A stretch of DNA of 64,000 bases from Bacillus sp. CH140a_4T (GCF_008923725.1 NZ_WBPF01000016.1:1-64000); one strand, 5' to 3'. Positions 43,269-52,488 are shown, counted from the stretch's first letter. Notes: a model not told the origin generated them from the letters alone. Numbers and translations are program-made.

Positions 43269-43829
43269 ATGAGTATAAAAGTGGATATGAGTTTAGATTG
43301 TAAAGGTTTGGCTTGCCCGATGCCGATTGTGAAGACGAAGAAGGCGATGGAAGGTTTGACATCAGGGCAAGTGATTGAAGTTCAGGCAACAGATAAAGGG
43401 TCTACTGTAGATATACAAAGTTGGGCGAGTAAAGTAGGTCATCAATATATCGGGACGAAACAAGAAGGCGATCTATTGATGCATTACGTTAGAAAAGCAC
43501 ATGAGCATGAAGTGAATGAAGTAGTGAATTATCCTCAAACAATTACAAATGCGGAATTGCAAGAGATATTATTAAGTGGTGAAGAGTGCATTGTATTAGA
43601 TGTTCGTGAAGCGGCTGAATTTGCTTTTGGTCATATTCCATCGGCTATTTCAGTTCCGTTAGGAGAACTGGGCAGTGCAGCATTAGATCAGACGAAGCAA
43701 ATTTATGTTGTTTGCCGAACTGGTAACCGTAGTGATGTAGCTTGCCACATGTTGAAAGAGAAAGGGTATGCAAATGTGAAAAATGTCATTCCAGGTATGT
43801 TAGAGTGGCAAGGGAATGTGGAAAAATAA
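43269..43829 (+). CDS. TusA-rhodanese fusion protein
   Basis: A 186-residue two-domain protein. Residues 1-75 form a TusA/SirA domain with the CPMPIVKTKKAM motif (sulfur-carrying Cys near residue 16). Residues 90-186 form a rhodanese with VLDVREAAEFAFGHIPSA and active Cys in VCRTGNRS (near residue 152). It probably moves sulfane sulfur between partners in the persulfide pathway. The ATG at 43269 follows GGAGG; ATG 43254 is inside that site. First gene after the second CstR operator. Confidence 0.9.
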   Translation: MSIKVDMSLDCKGLACPMPIVKTKKAMEGLTSGQVIEVQATDKGSTVDIQSWASKVGHQYIGTKQEGDLLMHYVRKAHEHEVNEVVNYPQTITNAELQEILLSGEECIVLDVREAAEFAFGHIPSAISVPLGELGSAALDQTKQIYVVCRTGNRSDVACHMLKEKGYANVKNVIPGMLEWQGNVEK

Positions 43830-43847
43830 AATTTTTTAAATAAAAAT

Positions 43848-43863
43848 ATACCTATGGGGGTAA
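43848..43863. promoter_or_regulatory. CstR-like site before the MBL-rhodanese gene
   Basis: ATACCTATGGGGGTAA resembles the CstR operator, but it also contains the GGGGGT ribosome site of the following gene, so the match could be coincidental. Confidence 0.4.
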
Positions 43864-43867
43864 TTAG

Positions 43868-44998
43868 ATGGGCATTAAACCGTTATATGCAAAAGATGTT
43901 GCAGAGAAAGTTTTATTCGGAGAGTTGTTCATTTTAGATGTTCGTAATGAGCCGGATTATGAAGATTGGAAAATTGAAGGGAAACAAATTTCTTCTATAA
44001 ATAAACCGTATTTTGATTTATTAGATGGTGTAGATCATATTGCAAGTGAATTGCCGAGGGAGAAAGAAATATTAGTCGTATGTGCAAAAGAAGGTTCTTC
44101 ACTGTTTGTTGCTGAGCAATTGTTGGAGGCTGGCTTCCAGAATGTTTTTTATTTAGCTGGCGGTATGAAAGCATGGAGTGAGTATGTGAAACCGCTAAAA
44201 GTAGGAGATGTACAGGGCGGAGGAAGTATATATCAATTTAACCGCCTTGGAAAAGGCTGTTTATCTTATATGGTCGTTTCAAACGGAGAAGCAGCAGTTA
44301 TTGATGCGGTAAGAACTGTTGAAGCATATGAAGAGTTTGCGAAAGAGCATGGCGTTACGATTACGAATGTAATGGATACACATTTGCATGCAGACCATAT
44401 TTCTGGAGGACGTAAGTTAGCTGAAAGCGTAGGTGGCACGTATTGGTTACCGCCGAAAGATGCGGAGGAAGTTGTTTTCTCATATAAACCGCTTGTTGAA
44501 GGGTCTGTTATTACGGTGGGGGGTACCACAATTGAAATTGACGCATTATACTCACCGGGGCATACGATTGGAAGTACATCATTTATTGTAGATGATTCCT
44601 ATTTATTATCAGGCGATATTTTATTTGTAGATTCAATCGGGCGTCCAGATCTTGCTGGAAAGGCTGAAGATTGGGTGAGTGATTTACGAGAAACTCTATA
44701 TGACCGATATAAAGTACTATCTCAACAATTAATTGTGTTACCAGCTCATTATTCAAAAATAAGTGAAATGGATGAGCATGGTGTTGTGAGCGCAAAGCTA
44801 AAAGATTTATTTGCGTATAATACAGGGCTAAACATTGAGGATGTGGGAGAGTTTCGTAAAGTTGTAACAGAGAATTTACCACCTCAGCCGAATGCTTACG
44901 AAGAAATTCGTCAAACGAATATGGGTAAAATCCATCCGAGTGCGGATGAAGAGCGTGAAATGGAGATTGGTCCAAATCGTTGTGCAGTGCATGAATAA
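43868..44998 (+). CDS. rhodanese / metallo-beta-lactamase fusion, persulfide dioxygenase-like
   Basis: A 376-residue protein. The rhodanese domain is N-terminal (about 5-105; [14 protein letters not shown] and active-loop Cys in VCAKEGSS). The MBL-fold domain follows (about 115-340), with the [10 protein letters not shown] metal motif and PGHTIGS and [14 protein letters not shown]. This is the ETHE1-like glyoxalase II/persulfide dioxygenase group. Order rhodanese-MBL is the reverse of S. aureus CstB, which starts with MBL. It probably oxidises glutathione- or bacillithiol-persulfide to sulfite/thiosulfate. Confidence 0.88.
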   Translation: MGIKPLYAKDVAEKVLFGELFILDVRNEPDYEDWKIEGKQISSINKPYFDLLDGVDHIASELPREKEILVVCAKEGSSLFVAEQLLEAGFQNVFYLAGGMKAWSEYVKPLKVGDVQGGGSIYQFNRLGKGCLSYMVVSNGEAAVIDAVRTVEAYEEFAKEHGVTITNVMDTHLHADHISGGRKLAESVGGTYWLPPKDAEEVVFSYKPLVEGSVITVGGTTIEIDALYSPGHTIGSTSFIVDDSYLLSGDILFVDSIGRPDLAGKAEDWVSDLRETLYDRYKVLSQQLIVLPAHYSKISEMDEHGVVSAKLKDLFAYNTGLNIEDVGEFRKVVTENLPPQPNAYEEIRQTNMGKIHPSADEEREMEIGPNRCAVHE

Positions 44999-45032
44999 TG
45001 AAATAAACAAATAAAAAATGGAGGAATCGACG

Positions 45033-45260
45033 ATGAATATAAAACAAGTATTAGATGCGAAAGGTTTAGCATGTCCAATGCCGATTGTAAGAACGAAGAA
45101 AGCGATGGATACTTTGCAAACTGGAGAAGTGTTAGAAGTACATGTAACGGATAAAGGGTCAGTTAAGGATATTCCAGTGTGGGCAAATAAAGGTGGTCAT
45201 GACATTGTAAAGCATGTAGAAGAAGCTGATGTGCTGAAATTCTGGATTAAGAAGGCGTAG
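45033..45260 (+). CDS. TusA-family sulfur carrier
   Basis: A 75-residue single-domain TusA protein with ACPMPIVRTKKAMD (active Cys near residue 14). It is similar to the N-terminal half of the TusA-rhodanese fusion, including the same leader sequence GGAGGAATCGACTATG-like, so the two may be related by duplication. ATG at 45033 follows GGAGG. Confidence 0.9.
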   Translation: MNIKQVLDAKGLACPMPIVRTKKAMDTLQTGEVLEVHVTDKGSVKDIPVWANKGGHDIVKHVEEADVLKFWIKKA

Positions 45261-45290
45261 CATGTTTATAAATGTAGAGGGGTTGGTTAT

Positions 45291-45650
45291 ATGAATACAA
45301 TATTAAGTACGCTTTTCATTGTACTGGCTGCAGTGTTTGTTATTTCACGTTTTTTACCGGTAAAAGGTGTTCAAAATATAAGTGGGAAAGAATTAAAGAG
45401 TATAGCGGGGAAAAAGGGGAAACAATTTATCGATGTTCGCACAGTAGGTGAATATAGAGGAAATCATATGAAAGGATTCAAAAATATCCCGCTAAATGAG
45501 TTAGCGAGTAAGGCAAGTCAGTTAGATAAAAATCAGGAAATAATCGTTATTTGTCAGAGCGGGATGAGAAGTAAGCAAGCGGCAAAAGTACTAAAGAAAT
45601 TAGGATTCCAGCACGTTATCAATGTTTCAGGTGGTATGAATGGTTTGTGA
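45291..45650 (+). CDS. membrane-anchored rhodanese
   Basis: A 119-residue protein with one N-terminal transmembrane helix (about 3-21) and a rhodanese domain (about 35-118). Active loop ICQSGMRS with Cys near residue 87; FIDVRTVGEYRGNH at the substrate side. The membrane anchor suggests it works near the cell surface, perhaps with the TauE exporter. It overlaps the next ORF only by four bases in an upstream reading, with GGAGGG before that gene's ATG. Confidence 0.87.
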   Translation: MNTILSTLFIVLAAVFVISRFLPVKGVQNISGKELKSIAGKKGKQFIDVRTVGEYRGNHMKGFKNIPLNELASKASQLDKNQEIIVICQSGMRSKQAAKVLKKLGFQHVINVSGGMNGL

Positions 45651-45664
45651 GGAGGGAATTTGAA

Positions 45665-45961
45665 ATGAAAGAAATGACAGTAAAAGAATTAGAAGAAAAA
45701 TTGTTACGTAAAGAAGCAGTAAATATCGTAGACGTACGTGAAGTAGAAGAAGTCGCCGAGGGGAAAATCTCAGAAGCGTGTAATATTCCACTAGGATTAT
45801 TGGAATTTCGAATGCATGAGTTGGATAAAAAGAAAGAGTATATTATCGTTTGTCGCTCTGGCGGAAGAAGTGCACGAGCAGTTCAGTTTTTAGAGAGCTA
45901 CGGTTTTCAAGCAATCAATATGGTAGGTGGTATGTTAGCGTGGGAAGGTAAAGTCATATGA
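45665..45961 (+). CDS. rhodanese-like sulfurtransferase
   Basis: A 98-residue soluble single-domain rhodanese: NIVDVREVEEVAEGKI, active loop VCRSGGRS (Cys near residue 62), and INMVGGMLAWEGK at the end. It is the fourth rhodanese domain of the cluster. ATG at 45665 follows GAGGAGGGAATT; an earlier in-frame ATG at 45647 lies inside the preceding gene. Confidence 0.88.
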   Translation: MKEMTVKELEEKLLRKEAVNIVDVREVEEVAEGKISEACNIPLGLLEFRMHELDKKKEYIIVCRSGGRSARAVQFLESYGFQAINMVGGMLAWEGKVI

Positions 45962-45995
45962 AGTAAGTGATTTGAGCCTTTTTATAAACAAATGA

Positions 45996-46010
45996 ATACC
46001 CCTATAGGTA
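45996..46010. promoter_or_regulatory. internal CstR-like operator
   Basis: ATACCCCTATAGGTA matches the other CstR sites (ATACC…GGTA). It sits between the last rhodanese and the DsrE-like gene, so the second half of the operon may have its own repressed promoter. Confidence 0.6.
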
Positions 46011-46027
46011 ATTGGAGGGAGAACAAC

Positions 46028-46507
46028 ATGGAACAACAGAAGAAAACAACAATTGTTTTATTTAGCGGAGATTATGATAAAGCGATGGCTGCTTATATAA
46101 TTGCAAATGGTGCAGCGGCGTATGATCAAGAGGTAACTATTTTTCATACTTTTTGGGGATTAAATGCTTTAAGGAAAGATGAACATGTGAAGGTGAAGAA
46201 AACTTTCATAGAAAAAGTATTTGGAAAAATGATGCCGCGTGGTGTGGATAAGATGGGATTATCCAAAATGAATTTTGCCGGTATGGGACCAAAAATGATT
46301 AAAGGTATTATGAAAAAACAAAATGCGATGCCTTTACCAGATTTAATGGATTTGGCGAAAGAACAGGGAATTAAACTTGTAGCTTGTCAAATGACGGTAG
46401 ATTTATTAGGGTTAAAAGAGGAAGAGATTATGGAAGGGGTAGAGTTTGCAGGAGTAGGAGCTTATTTAGCAGATGCTTCGGATGGGAATGTAAATTTATT
46501 CATTTAA
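46028..46507 (+). CDS. DsrE/DsrF-like sulfur protein
   Basis: A 159-residue DsrE2-type protein. IVLFSGDYDKAMAAYIIANGAAAYDQEVTIF (landmark) at the start and ACQMTVDLLGLKEEEI near residue 125 with the conserved Cys. These proteins bind or transfer sulfane sulfur in tetrathionate/persulfide handling. ATG at 46028 follows GGAGGGAG. Confidence 0.87.
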   Translation: MEQQKKTTIVLFSGDYDKAMAAYIIANGAAAYDQEVTIFHTFWGLNALRKDEHVKVKKTFIEKVFGKMMPRGVDKMGLSKMNFAGMGPKMIKGIMKKQNAMPLPDLMDLAKEQGIKLVACQMTVDLLGLKEEEIMEGVEFAGVGAYLADASDGNVNLFI

Positions 46508-46540
46508 ATCACCTTCTTTTTAGAAGGCGGGGGATATAAG

Positions 46541-47305
46541 GTGAGTTTAGTCGTATTACTTTTTATAATTGGGTTTATAGGATCGTTTATATCAGGAATG
46601 GTTGGAATTGGCGGTGCGATTATTAATTATCCGATGATCCTATACATTCCGGTATTGCTAGGATTTACTGGCTATACGTCACATGAAGTGAGTGGTATTA
46701 CAGCGGTGCAAGTATTCTTTGCAACTTTTGCAGGGGCATGGGCCTATCGGAAAAGTAATGATATGGATAAAACGCTAGTTATGTATATGGGAGCTAGTAT
46801 TTTAATAGGAAGTTTCATAGGGAGTTTTGGTGCTAATGTATTAGAGGAACATACGGTCAATCTTGTTTATGCCGCATTAGCAACAATTGCTGCTATTATG
46901 ATGTTCGTACCGAAACGAAATAATAGTGATGAAGTGAAATACAATAGATGGTTAGCAAGTTTGTTAGCGTTTATTGTAGGAGGAGCATCAGGCATTATAG
47001 GTGCTGGAGGTTCTTTTTTATTAGTTCCGATTATGCTAGTTATTTTAAAATTGCCGATACGTACAACAATAGCGACATCTATCGCTATTACGTTTATTTC
47101 CTCAGTAGGGATTACGACTGGAAAAGTGATAACTGGTCAAGTAGTTGTAATTCCAGCTCTTATTATTGCGGTTGCAAGTATCTTTGCTGCGCCGCTTGGA
47201 GCGCGAGTTGGGAAGAGATTAAATCAAAAAGTATTGCAATATATGTTATCAATTTTAATTGTAGGCACTGCTGTTAAGATGTGGATTGATATGATATTGA
47301 AGTAA
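46541..47305 (+). CDS. TauE/SafE-family sulfite exporter
   Basis: A 254-residue membrane protein with about eight helices of the TauE/SafE (formerly DUF81) family: GMVGIGGAIINYPMI near residue 20 and GGASGIIGAGGSFLLVP near residue 147 are the paired half-motifs. The start is GTG at 46541, after AGGCGGGGGAT. In a persulfide operon it probably exports sulfite or thiosulfate made by the dioxygenase. Last gene of the operon. Confidence 0.88.
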   Translation: MSLVVLLFIIGFIGSFISGMVGIGGAIINYPMILYIPVLLGFTGYTSHEVSGITAVQVFFATFAGAWAYRKSNDMDKTLVMYMGASILIGSFIGSFGANVLEEHTVNLVYAALATIAAIMMFVPKRNNSDEVKYNRWLASLLAFIVGGASGIIGAGGSFLLVPIMLVILKLPIRTTIATSIAITFISSVGITTGKVITGQVVVIPALIIAVASIFAAPLGARVGKRLNQKVLQYMLSILIVGTAVKMWIDMILK

Positions 47306-47343
47306 AAAAAATGGTGTTGCTTAACGTGCAACACCATTTTTTT
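47304..47343. terminator. bidirectional terminator of the sulfur operon
   Basis: AAAATGGTGTTGC and GCAACACCATTTT pair around TTAACGT, with A and T runs on both sides, between convergent genes. Confidence 0.9.
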
Positions 47344-47344
47344 C

Positions 47345-47785
47345 TTATGCCCAAATAACTTTCATTAAGTTTTTATATTCGTCATTTGCTAATTTATATA
47401 GCATTCTCGTATGTTCAAAGACAAGTGCTGGATTAAAGTTTGGTTCTGAGAATGCAAGTGATGCTGAAATATCAATTGCATTTTGCTTGTTTAATGTGAA
47501 TTTTGCAAATCGATAAGATGTGTTTAATTCATTGATAACGTGCAAAATATCATTTGTTGCTGTTGCATCCGGTACGTGAGCAACATTGAAGCAGTATATA
47601 TCTACAGTAGGATGTTCGTTTTGGAAAGCAGCGATAAGTTGAATTTTTGCGCCAGCTTCTGTCTCTAATCCTACTGAAAAGTGAACAGATCCATCATTTT
47701 CATCTATATTTTCTTCCATGAATATATCGTTTGACTTTAAGTAGTCTTTAAAATCTGAGATGTTATGTTTTACTGCAGCTTTCAT
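47345..47785 (-). CDS. YbjN-like / type III secretion chaperone-fold protein
   Basis: A 146-residue soluble protein. The N-terminal strand-helix pattern and the PTVDIYCFNVAHVPDA and VINELNTSYRFAKFTL segments resemble the YbjN domain (a fold similar to secretion chaperones). Such proteins are widespread and function is unclear. ATG at 47785 follows AGGGGGCTCAT. Monocistronic. Confidence 0.6.
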   Translation of the reverse strand: MKAAVKHNISDFKDYLKSNDIFMEENIDENDGSVHFSVGLETEAGAKIQLIAAFQNEHPTVDIYCFNVAHVPDATATNDILHVINELNTSYRFAKFTLNKQNAIDISASLAFSEPNFNPALVFEHTRMLYKLANDEYKNLMKVIWA

Positions 47786-47892
47786 ATGTATGAGCCCCCT
47801 GATAATTGGAATAGATTGCTACTATTTATTATAATTTAAAAATATTAAAAAAGATAGTTAGAAAGTTCTGATTTTTGATTTCGAAGAAATAA

Positions 47893-47933
47893 AAAGAAAC
47901 AGCTCTCTACCTCCATAGAGAGCTGCTTCTTTT
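47893..47933 (-). terminator. terminator of the LCP gene
   Basis: AGCTCTCTA and TAGAGAGCT form the core stem around CCTCCA; on the minus strand a T run follows GTTTC. Confidence 0.85.
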
Positions 47934-49136
47934 TTATTCATTGTCATTAGACGATGTTTCTGTGTCTTCACTGCTATTTTTATTTTTCACTTCATTGTTA
48001 CTTGATTCGCGTTCACTTGAATTTTCAGACTTAGATTCTTTTGTTTTCTCTGTGCTTGTTTTCTTCGAATTAGAGTCTGTTTTTGTATATGCAGGTAATC
48101 CAAGGTGAGTACGAAGTTCGTTTGTAACAGTTGCTAATTCTTTTTTATCTGGATTGTAGTAATACGTTCGGCCGCCACCAGCAGATTTGCTACATGTATC
48201 GTCACCTTTTTCCATATAGCAGTCTTCACCTTGAATTTGTAATTTCTCAATTTCTGAATCCGATCCGTACTTGTAGAATGAAAGCATATCATCGAATGTT
48301 AAGTTAGTAACGAATTGTCCGTTAATATCATCAATGATGTTACCAACTTTTGTTACAGATCCAACGCTTGTTAGTTTCTTTAAAATTGCTTCAATAACGA
48401 GTTGTTGACGTTGTCCACGCATTGCATCACTATCGATGTGGCGCGTTCTAGCAAGAGCAAGAGCTTCTTCACTGTTTAGCTTTTGAACACCTTTCTTCAG
48501 ATGAATTGCATCAGCATTATCATTGCTATCTTGTTCAGTAAATTCAACTGGTACATCGACTTCAATCCCGCCTAAATCATCGACAATTTTCATAAATGAT
48601 TTGAAGTTAAACTTTACAAAGTAATCGACAGGAACATTCATTAATTTTTCAACTGCATCAATACTTGCTTGTGGTCCACCATCTTTTCCGTTTTTAGTAG
48701 AACCGTATGCATGAGCGTGTGTAATTTTATCTTTTTTCTTTTCCACTGGGATATAAGTATATGTATCTCGTGGAATACTTAATAGTTTTACAGTTTTGCT
48801 ATCCTTATTAAATGTTGCAAGTAATAGGGCATCCGTTCTTATAGCTTCACCATATTCTTTCCCACGGACATCGCTTTCATCAACACCCATGACTAAGACA
48901 GAGACGTTATTTGTGATAGGTTTTACAGCTTTATCACGTAAATTAGATTTATCACCGCGCGCTAAATCGTGTGCGGCATTTCGAACAGCAGAAGATGCTT
49001 TATTTACTAAAAACCAAGTATAACCGCCACCTATTATTAAAAAGAATAGAATAACGCTTATAATAATTTTTGTTTTTTTCTTACCTTTTTTCGGTTTACT
49101 GCGTGTATTTTCTTGCAAAGATGGGTTTTGCTCCAT
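47934..49136 (-). CDS. LytR-CpsA-Psr (LCP) cell-wall ligase
   Basis: A 400-residue membrane-anchored protein: cytoplasmic Lys-rich N-terminus, one transmembrane helix (about 22-44), and an extracellular LCP domain (about 85-280). SVLVMGVDESD, RTDALLLATFN, LLSIPRDTYTYIP and ALARTRHID are the conserved pyrophosphate-lipid-binding pieces. It transfers teichoic acid or capsule polymers to peptidoglycan. The C-terminal 60 residues are Ser/Lys/Asn/Glu-rich and disordered. GAAGGAG precedes the ATG at 49136; a GTG at 49172 is another possibility. Confidence 0.88.
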   Translation of the reverse strand: MEQNPSLQENTRSKPKKGKKKTKIIISVILFFLIIGGGYTWFLVNKASSAVRNAAHDLARGDKSNLRDKAVKPITNNVSVLVMGVDESDVRGKEYGEAIRTDALLLATFNKDSKTVKLLSIPRDTYTYIPVEKKKDKITHAHAYGSTKNGKDGGPQASIDAVEKLMNVPVDYFVKFNFKSFMKIVDDLGGIEVDVPVEFTEQDSNDNADAIHLKKGVQKLNSEEALALARTRHIDSDAMRGQRQQLVIEAILKKLTSVGSVTKVGNIIDDINGQFVTNLTFDDMLSFYKYGSDSEIEKLQIQGEDCYMEKGDDTCSKSAGGGRTYYYNPDKKELATVTNELRTHLGLPAYTKTDSNSKKTSTEKTKESKSENSSERESSNNEVKNKNSSEDTETSSNDNE

Positions 49137-49450
49137 TTCTTGTACTCCTTCATTTGAATTGAAATACGACACTCATATCCCCTTATTATAATGAAATTTG
49201 ACGAAAAAAAACATTACAAATCATTTACATTTCGTAAAAATTCAATATATTTATAAAAAGTCAGATTTTTTATATTTTATTTTTCAGATGTAGAATAAGT
49301 ATAAGTTGTTTTAGTAGAAATGGAAATATGTATTGTGAGAAAGTAATAGAGAAGTAAGATTTGTTGAAATATAGCCAAGAAGAAATGAGTAGGTTTACTT
49401 ATTTCTTCTATATAATAAAGAAGAAATTTACGGATAGAGGAGAGGGCATA

Positions 49451-50449
49451 GTGAATCATACATCATTCCGAGCAATCGTTGTGAACGAAACAGAAAGTCA
49501 GCAGTTTGTAAGAAACGTTGTAGAGAGAGAAGTAAGTAGTTTACCTGAGGGAGACGTATTAATACAGGTTCATTATTCTTCATTAAATTATAAAGATGTG
49601 CTTTCAGCCACGGGTAATAAAGGTGTTACGAGAACATATCCTCATACGCCAGGGATTGATGCAGCAGGAGTGGTTGTGAGTAGTTCAGATGAAACCATTA
49701 AGGTAGGAGATCAAGTCATTGTAACGGGATATGATTTAGGTATGAATACTTCTGGTGGTTTCGGAGAGTATATTCGCGTGCCAGCATCTTGGATCATCCC
49801 TTTACCAGAGGGAATGTCATTAAAGGAAAGTATGATGTACGGAACAGCAGGTTTTACAGCTGCTTTATCAGTATATAAGCTTATTGGAGCAGGCATAACG
49901 CCTAGTATGGGAGATGTTTTAGTAACGGGTGCAACAGGCGGCGTAGGGAGTGTAGCTGTTAGTATTTTAAGTAAATTAGGATTTAACGTAGTAGGAGCGA
50001 CAGGAAAAATGGAAGAGGAAGAGATGCTACTACGTCTAGGAGCGAAAAAAGTGATTCATCGTGCGGAATTGAATGATGAATCAGGAAGGCCGATGTTAAA
50101 AGGGATATACGCCGGGGTTATCGATACTGTAGGTGGAAGGATGTTAGAAACAGCTTTAAAAACGGTAAAGTATGGTGGTTGTGTAACGACGTGCGGTAAT
50201 GTGGCAGGGCAGGAACTACAAACGACGGTATATCCGTTTATTTTGCGAGGTATAAGCCTTTTAGGAATAGATTCTGTGCAATGCCCAGTGGATGTGAGAA
50301 GAGATGTATGGACGCTTTTAGCAAGTGAATGGGAAAATAAAGAGCTACGATCTTATACAGAAGAATGTACATTAGAAGAGTTAGATGAAAAGTTTACACT
50401 TATATTGCAAGGAAGGTTAAAAGGAAGAACAGTTATAAATATGAAATGA
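49451..50449 (+). CDS. YhdH/AcuI-family quinone oxidoreductase
   Basis: A 332-residue zinc-free MDR oxidoreductase. N-terminal GroES-like domain with VHYSSLNYKDVLSATG and HTPGIDAAGVV. Rossmann motif VTGATGGVGSVAVSIL. C-terminal ILRGISLLGIDSVQCP is characteristic of YhdH/AcuI (acryloyl-CoA reductase) enzymes. It uses NADPH to reduce an activated double bond. The GTG at 49451 follows GAGGAGAGGG; an in-frame TTG at 49361 is far upstream without a site. Confidence 0.88.
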   Translation: MNHTSFRAIVVNETESQQFVRNVVEREVSSLPEGDVLIQVHYSSLNYKDVLSATGNKGVTRTYPHTPGIDAAGVVVSSSDETIKVGDQVIVTGYDLGMNTSGGFGEYIRVPASWIIPLPEGMSLKESMMYGTAGFTAALSVYKLIGAGITPSMGDVLVTGATGGVGSVAVSILSKLGFNVVGATGKMEEEEMLLRLGAKKVIHRAELNDESGRPMLKGIYAGVIDTVGGRMLETALKTVKYGGCVTTCGNVAGQELQTTVYPFILRGISLLGIDSVQCPVDVRRDVWTLLASEWENKELRSYTEECTLEELDEKFTLILQGRLKGRTVINMK

Positions 50450-50450
50450 A

Positions 50451-50481
50451 AAAAGAGACGCTTACATTAGCGTCTCTTTCC
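50451..50481. terminator. bidirectional terminator
   Basis: AAAGAGACGC and GCGTCTCTTT pair around TTACATTA between convergent genes. Confidence 0.85.
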
Positions 50482-50483
50482 TA

Positions 50484-52139
50484 TTATAATGATTGTTTTA
50501 AATTGATTTTACCTTGTTCACCTAAAACACCATCAGCAATATTTACAGCGTGATCACCAATACGCTCTAAGTTACTTACCATATCAACGTAGATGATACT
50601 TGCATCACCTGAACAGCTACGTTCGTTCAGACGTAATACATGACGTTTACGAAGAACACGTTCCATTTGGTCAATTTTACGTTCTTTTGCAATAACCGTT
50701 TGAGCTAGTTCAGTGTCAAAGTTTGTTAAAGCGTTGATTGCATCTTGTAATGTTGAAATTGTTAACTCAAGCATTTCATTTAATTCAGCTAGCGCTTCGT
50801 CTGATAGGGAAACACGGTTTGAAATTTGGAAGTCTACAAGTTCTACAAGGTTTTCTACATGATCACCGACACGTTCAATATCTCCAACAACACCTGCTAA
50901 AACAGAATGCTTCTCAGAGTCTGTTGGTGAAAGTGGTTTTTCTGATAGTAAAACTAAATACTCGGTAATTTTTTTATCTAAATTGTTAATAGCTCCTTCT
51001 AATTGAGTAGCCATATCAGCGTGTTTTTTGTCTTGTGTATTTAAAAATTTGTTTGCTTCTTTTAATCCATGTAATGAAAACTCAGCCATACGGATGATTT
51101 CTTTTTGAGCTTCTGTTAAAGCGATAGCTGGCGATTGCTCAATAAAGATTGGATTTAAATGTTGCGGTTTGAAATCAATAGCAGAATCTTCGCCGCGAAT
51201 AAGTTTTGTTACAATCCATGCTAATACAGCGATGAACGGGAATTGAATAACTGCATTTGTTATGTTAAATGTTCCGTGTGCAAATGCAATTGTCATTTCT
51301 GGATTTAAATTTAATGACGTTTGGAAATATTGAATTAAGCTTGTAAATGGTACTAATAAAATCGTAAATATGATTGTACCGACGATATTAAAGATAACGT
51401 GAACTAATGCTGCACGTCTTGCTGCAATTGAAGTACCGATTGCTGCTAATACAGCTGTAATTGTTGTACCGATATTATCACCGAATAATACAGGAAGGGC
51501 AGCTTGTAAATCGATTGCACCTTGACCGAATAGTTCTTGCAAAATACCGATTGTGGCACTTGAACTTTGTACAATTAAAGTGAAGACTGTACCAACAACA
51601 ACTCCTAAAATTGGGTTATCACTCATGCTAACCGTTAACTCTTGGAATGACTCTAAAGAGCGAAGAGGTTTCATACCTGCACTCATTAATTCTAAACCGA
51701 AGAATAACATACCAAAACCGAATATAACTTGACCTAGAGAATGTACTTTTTTATTTTTAAAGAAGAATAGTAAGATAGCTCCAACTGCCATAATTGGGAG
51801 AGCGTATTCTCCGATTTTAATTCCGATAATAAAGGCAGTAACTGTCGTTCCGATGTTCGCACCCATAATAACACCAATTGCTTGTCTTAATGTCATAAAT
51901 CCGGCACTTACAAGTCCGACTGTTAAAGCGGTTGTTCCTGAACTTGATTGGATTAATACAGTAACTAACATACCTGCTAGTACACCCATAAGTGGGTTTG
52001 TTGTAAAGCGATCTAAAATATCGCGAAGACGATCTCCAGCTGCTTGTTGCAGTCCATCGCCCATGTATTTAATACCGAATAAGAAAATACCTAATCCACC
52101 AATGAACTGGAAGATCATATCTTGAATATTGTATTCCAC
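50484..52139 (-). CDS. Na+/Pi cotransporter with PhoU-like domain (NptA-like)
   Basis: A 551-residue protein. The N-terminal part has two repeated Na/Pi cotransporter units, each with a QSSS signature: VLIQSSSGTTALTVGL and LIVQSSSATIGILQ. The C-terminal part (about 345-550) is a PhoU-like helical domain with EKHSVLAGVVGDIERVGDHVENL and NLERIGDHAVNIADG. It takes up phosphate with sodium. The start is GTG at 52139, eight bases after AAGGAG. TTTACA repeats upstream might be a PhoP site. Confidence 0.9.
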   Translation of the reverse strand: MEYNIQDMIFQFIGGLGIFLFGIKYMGDGLQQAAGDRLRDILDRFTTNPLMGVLAGMLVTVLIQSSSGTTALTVGLVSAGFMTLRQAIGVIMGANIGTTVTAFIIGIKIGEYALPIMAVGAILLFFFKNKKVHSLGQVIFGFGMLFFGLELMSAGMKPLRSLESFQELTVSMSDNPILGVVVGTVFTLIVQSSSATIGILQELFGQGAIDLQAALPVLFGDNIGTTITAVLAAIGTSIAARRAALVHVIFNIVGTIIFTILLVPFTSLIQYFQTSLNLNPEMTIAFAHGTFNITNAVIQFPFIAVLAWIVTKLIRGEDSAIDFKPQHLNPIFIEQSPAIALTEAQKEIIRMAEFSLHGLKEANKFLNTQDKKHADMATQLEGAINNLDKKITEYLVLLSEKPLSPTDSEKHSVLAGVVGDIERVGDHVENLVELVDFQISNRVSLSDEALAELNEMLELTISTLQDAINALTNFDTELAQTVIAKERKIDQMERVLRKRHVLRLNERSCSGDASIIYVDMVSNLERIGDHAVNIADGVLGEQGKINLKQSL

Positions 52140-52218
52140 GCATTCCACTCCTTAAATTTCATGTACGATGTAATTATTAACTAAACCTTGAGGCACTGTA
52201 AACGGTTTATCAGTAAAA

Positions 52219-52254
52219 TTTACACTAAATTTACAAAGGGATAAAAAGTTTACA
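52219..52254. promoter_or_regulatory. possible PhoP box upstream of the Na/Pi symporter
   Basis: TTTACA occurs at 52219-52224, 52230-52235 and 52249-52254. The first two are 11 bases apart, the spacing of the Bacillus PhoP repeat TT(A/T/C)ACA-N5. The rest of 52140-52471 is AT-rich with no other element that I can recognise. Confidence 0.4.
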
Positions 52255-52454
52255 AATCTTTAAAGAAACAGCTGGATTTAATTGGTTTTATCCTTATATA
52301 AACGGTGTTTTTGTAAAGAAATCACACTTTTTAGAATAGTGTTTTTCAATTAAATATCAAGGAAAGCGTCTGCGAGTTCATCGTATATTTTTTGATGAAA
52401 GTTAAAAAAATATGTAGGAAAATGCATGTAGTTTTATAACAGCAAAAATACGAT

Positions 52455-52488
52455 AAAAAAAGCCACTGAAATTATCCAGCAGCTTTTT
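52455..52488 (-). terminator. terminator of the MFS gene
   Basis: AAAAAGCCACTG pairs with CAGCAGCTTTTT with one mismatch; on the minus strand it is followed by a T run. The stop codon lies in the loop. Confidence 0.72.
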
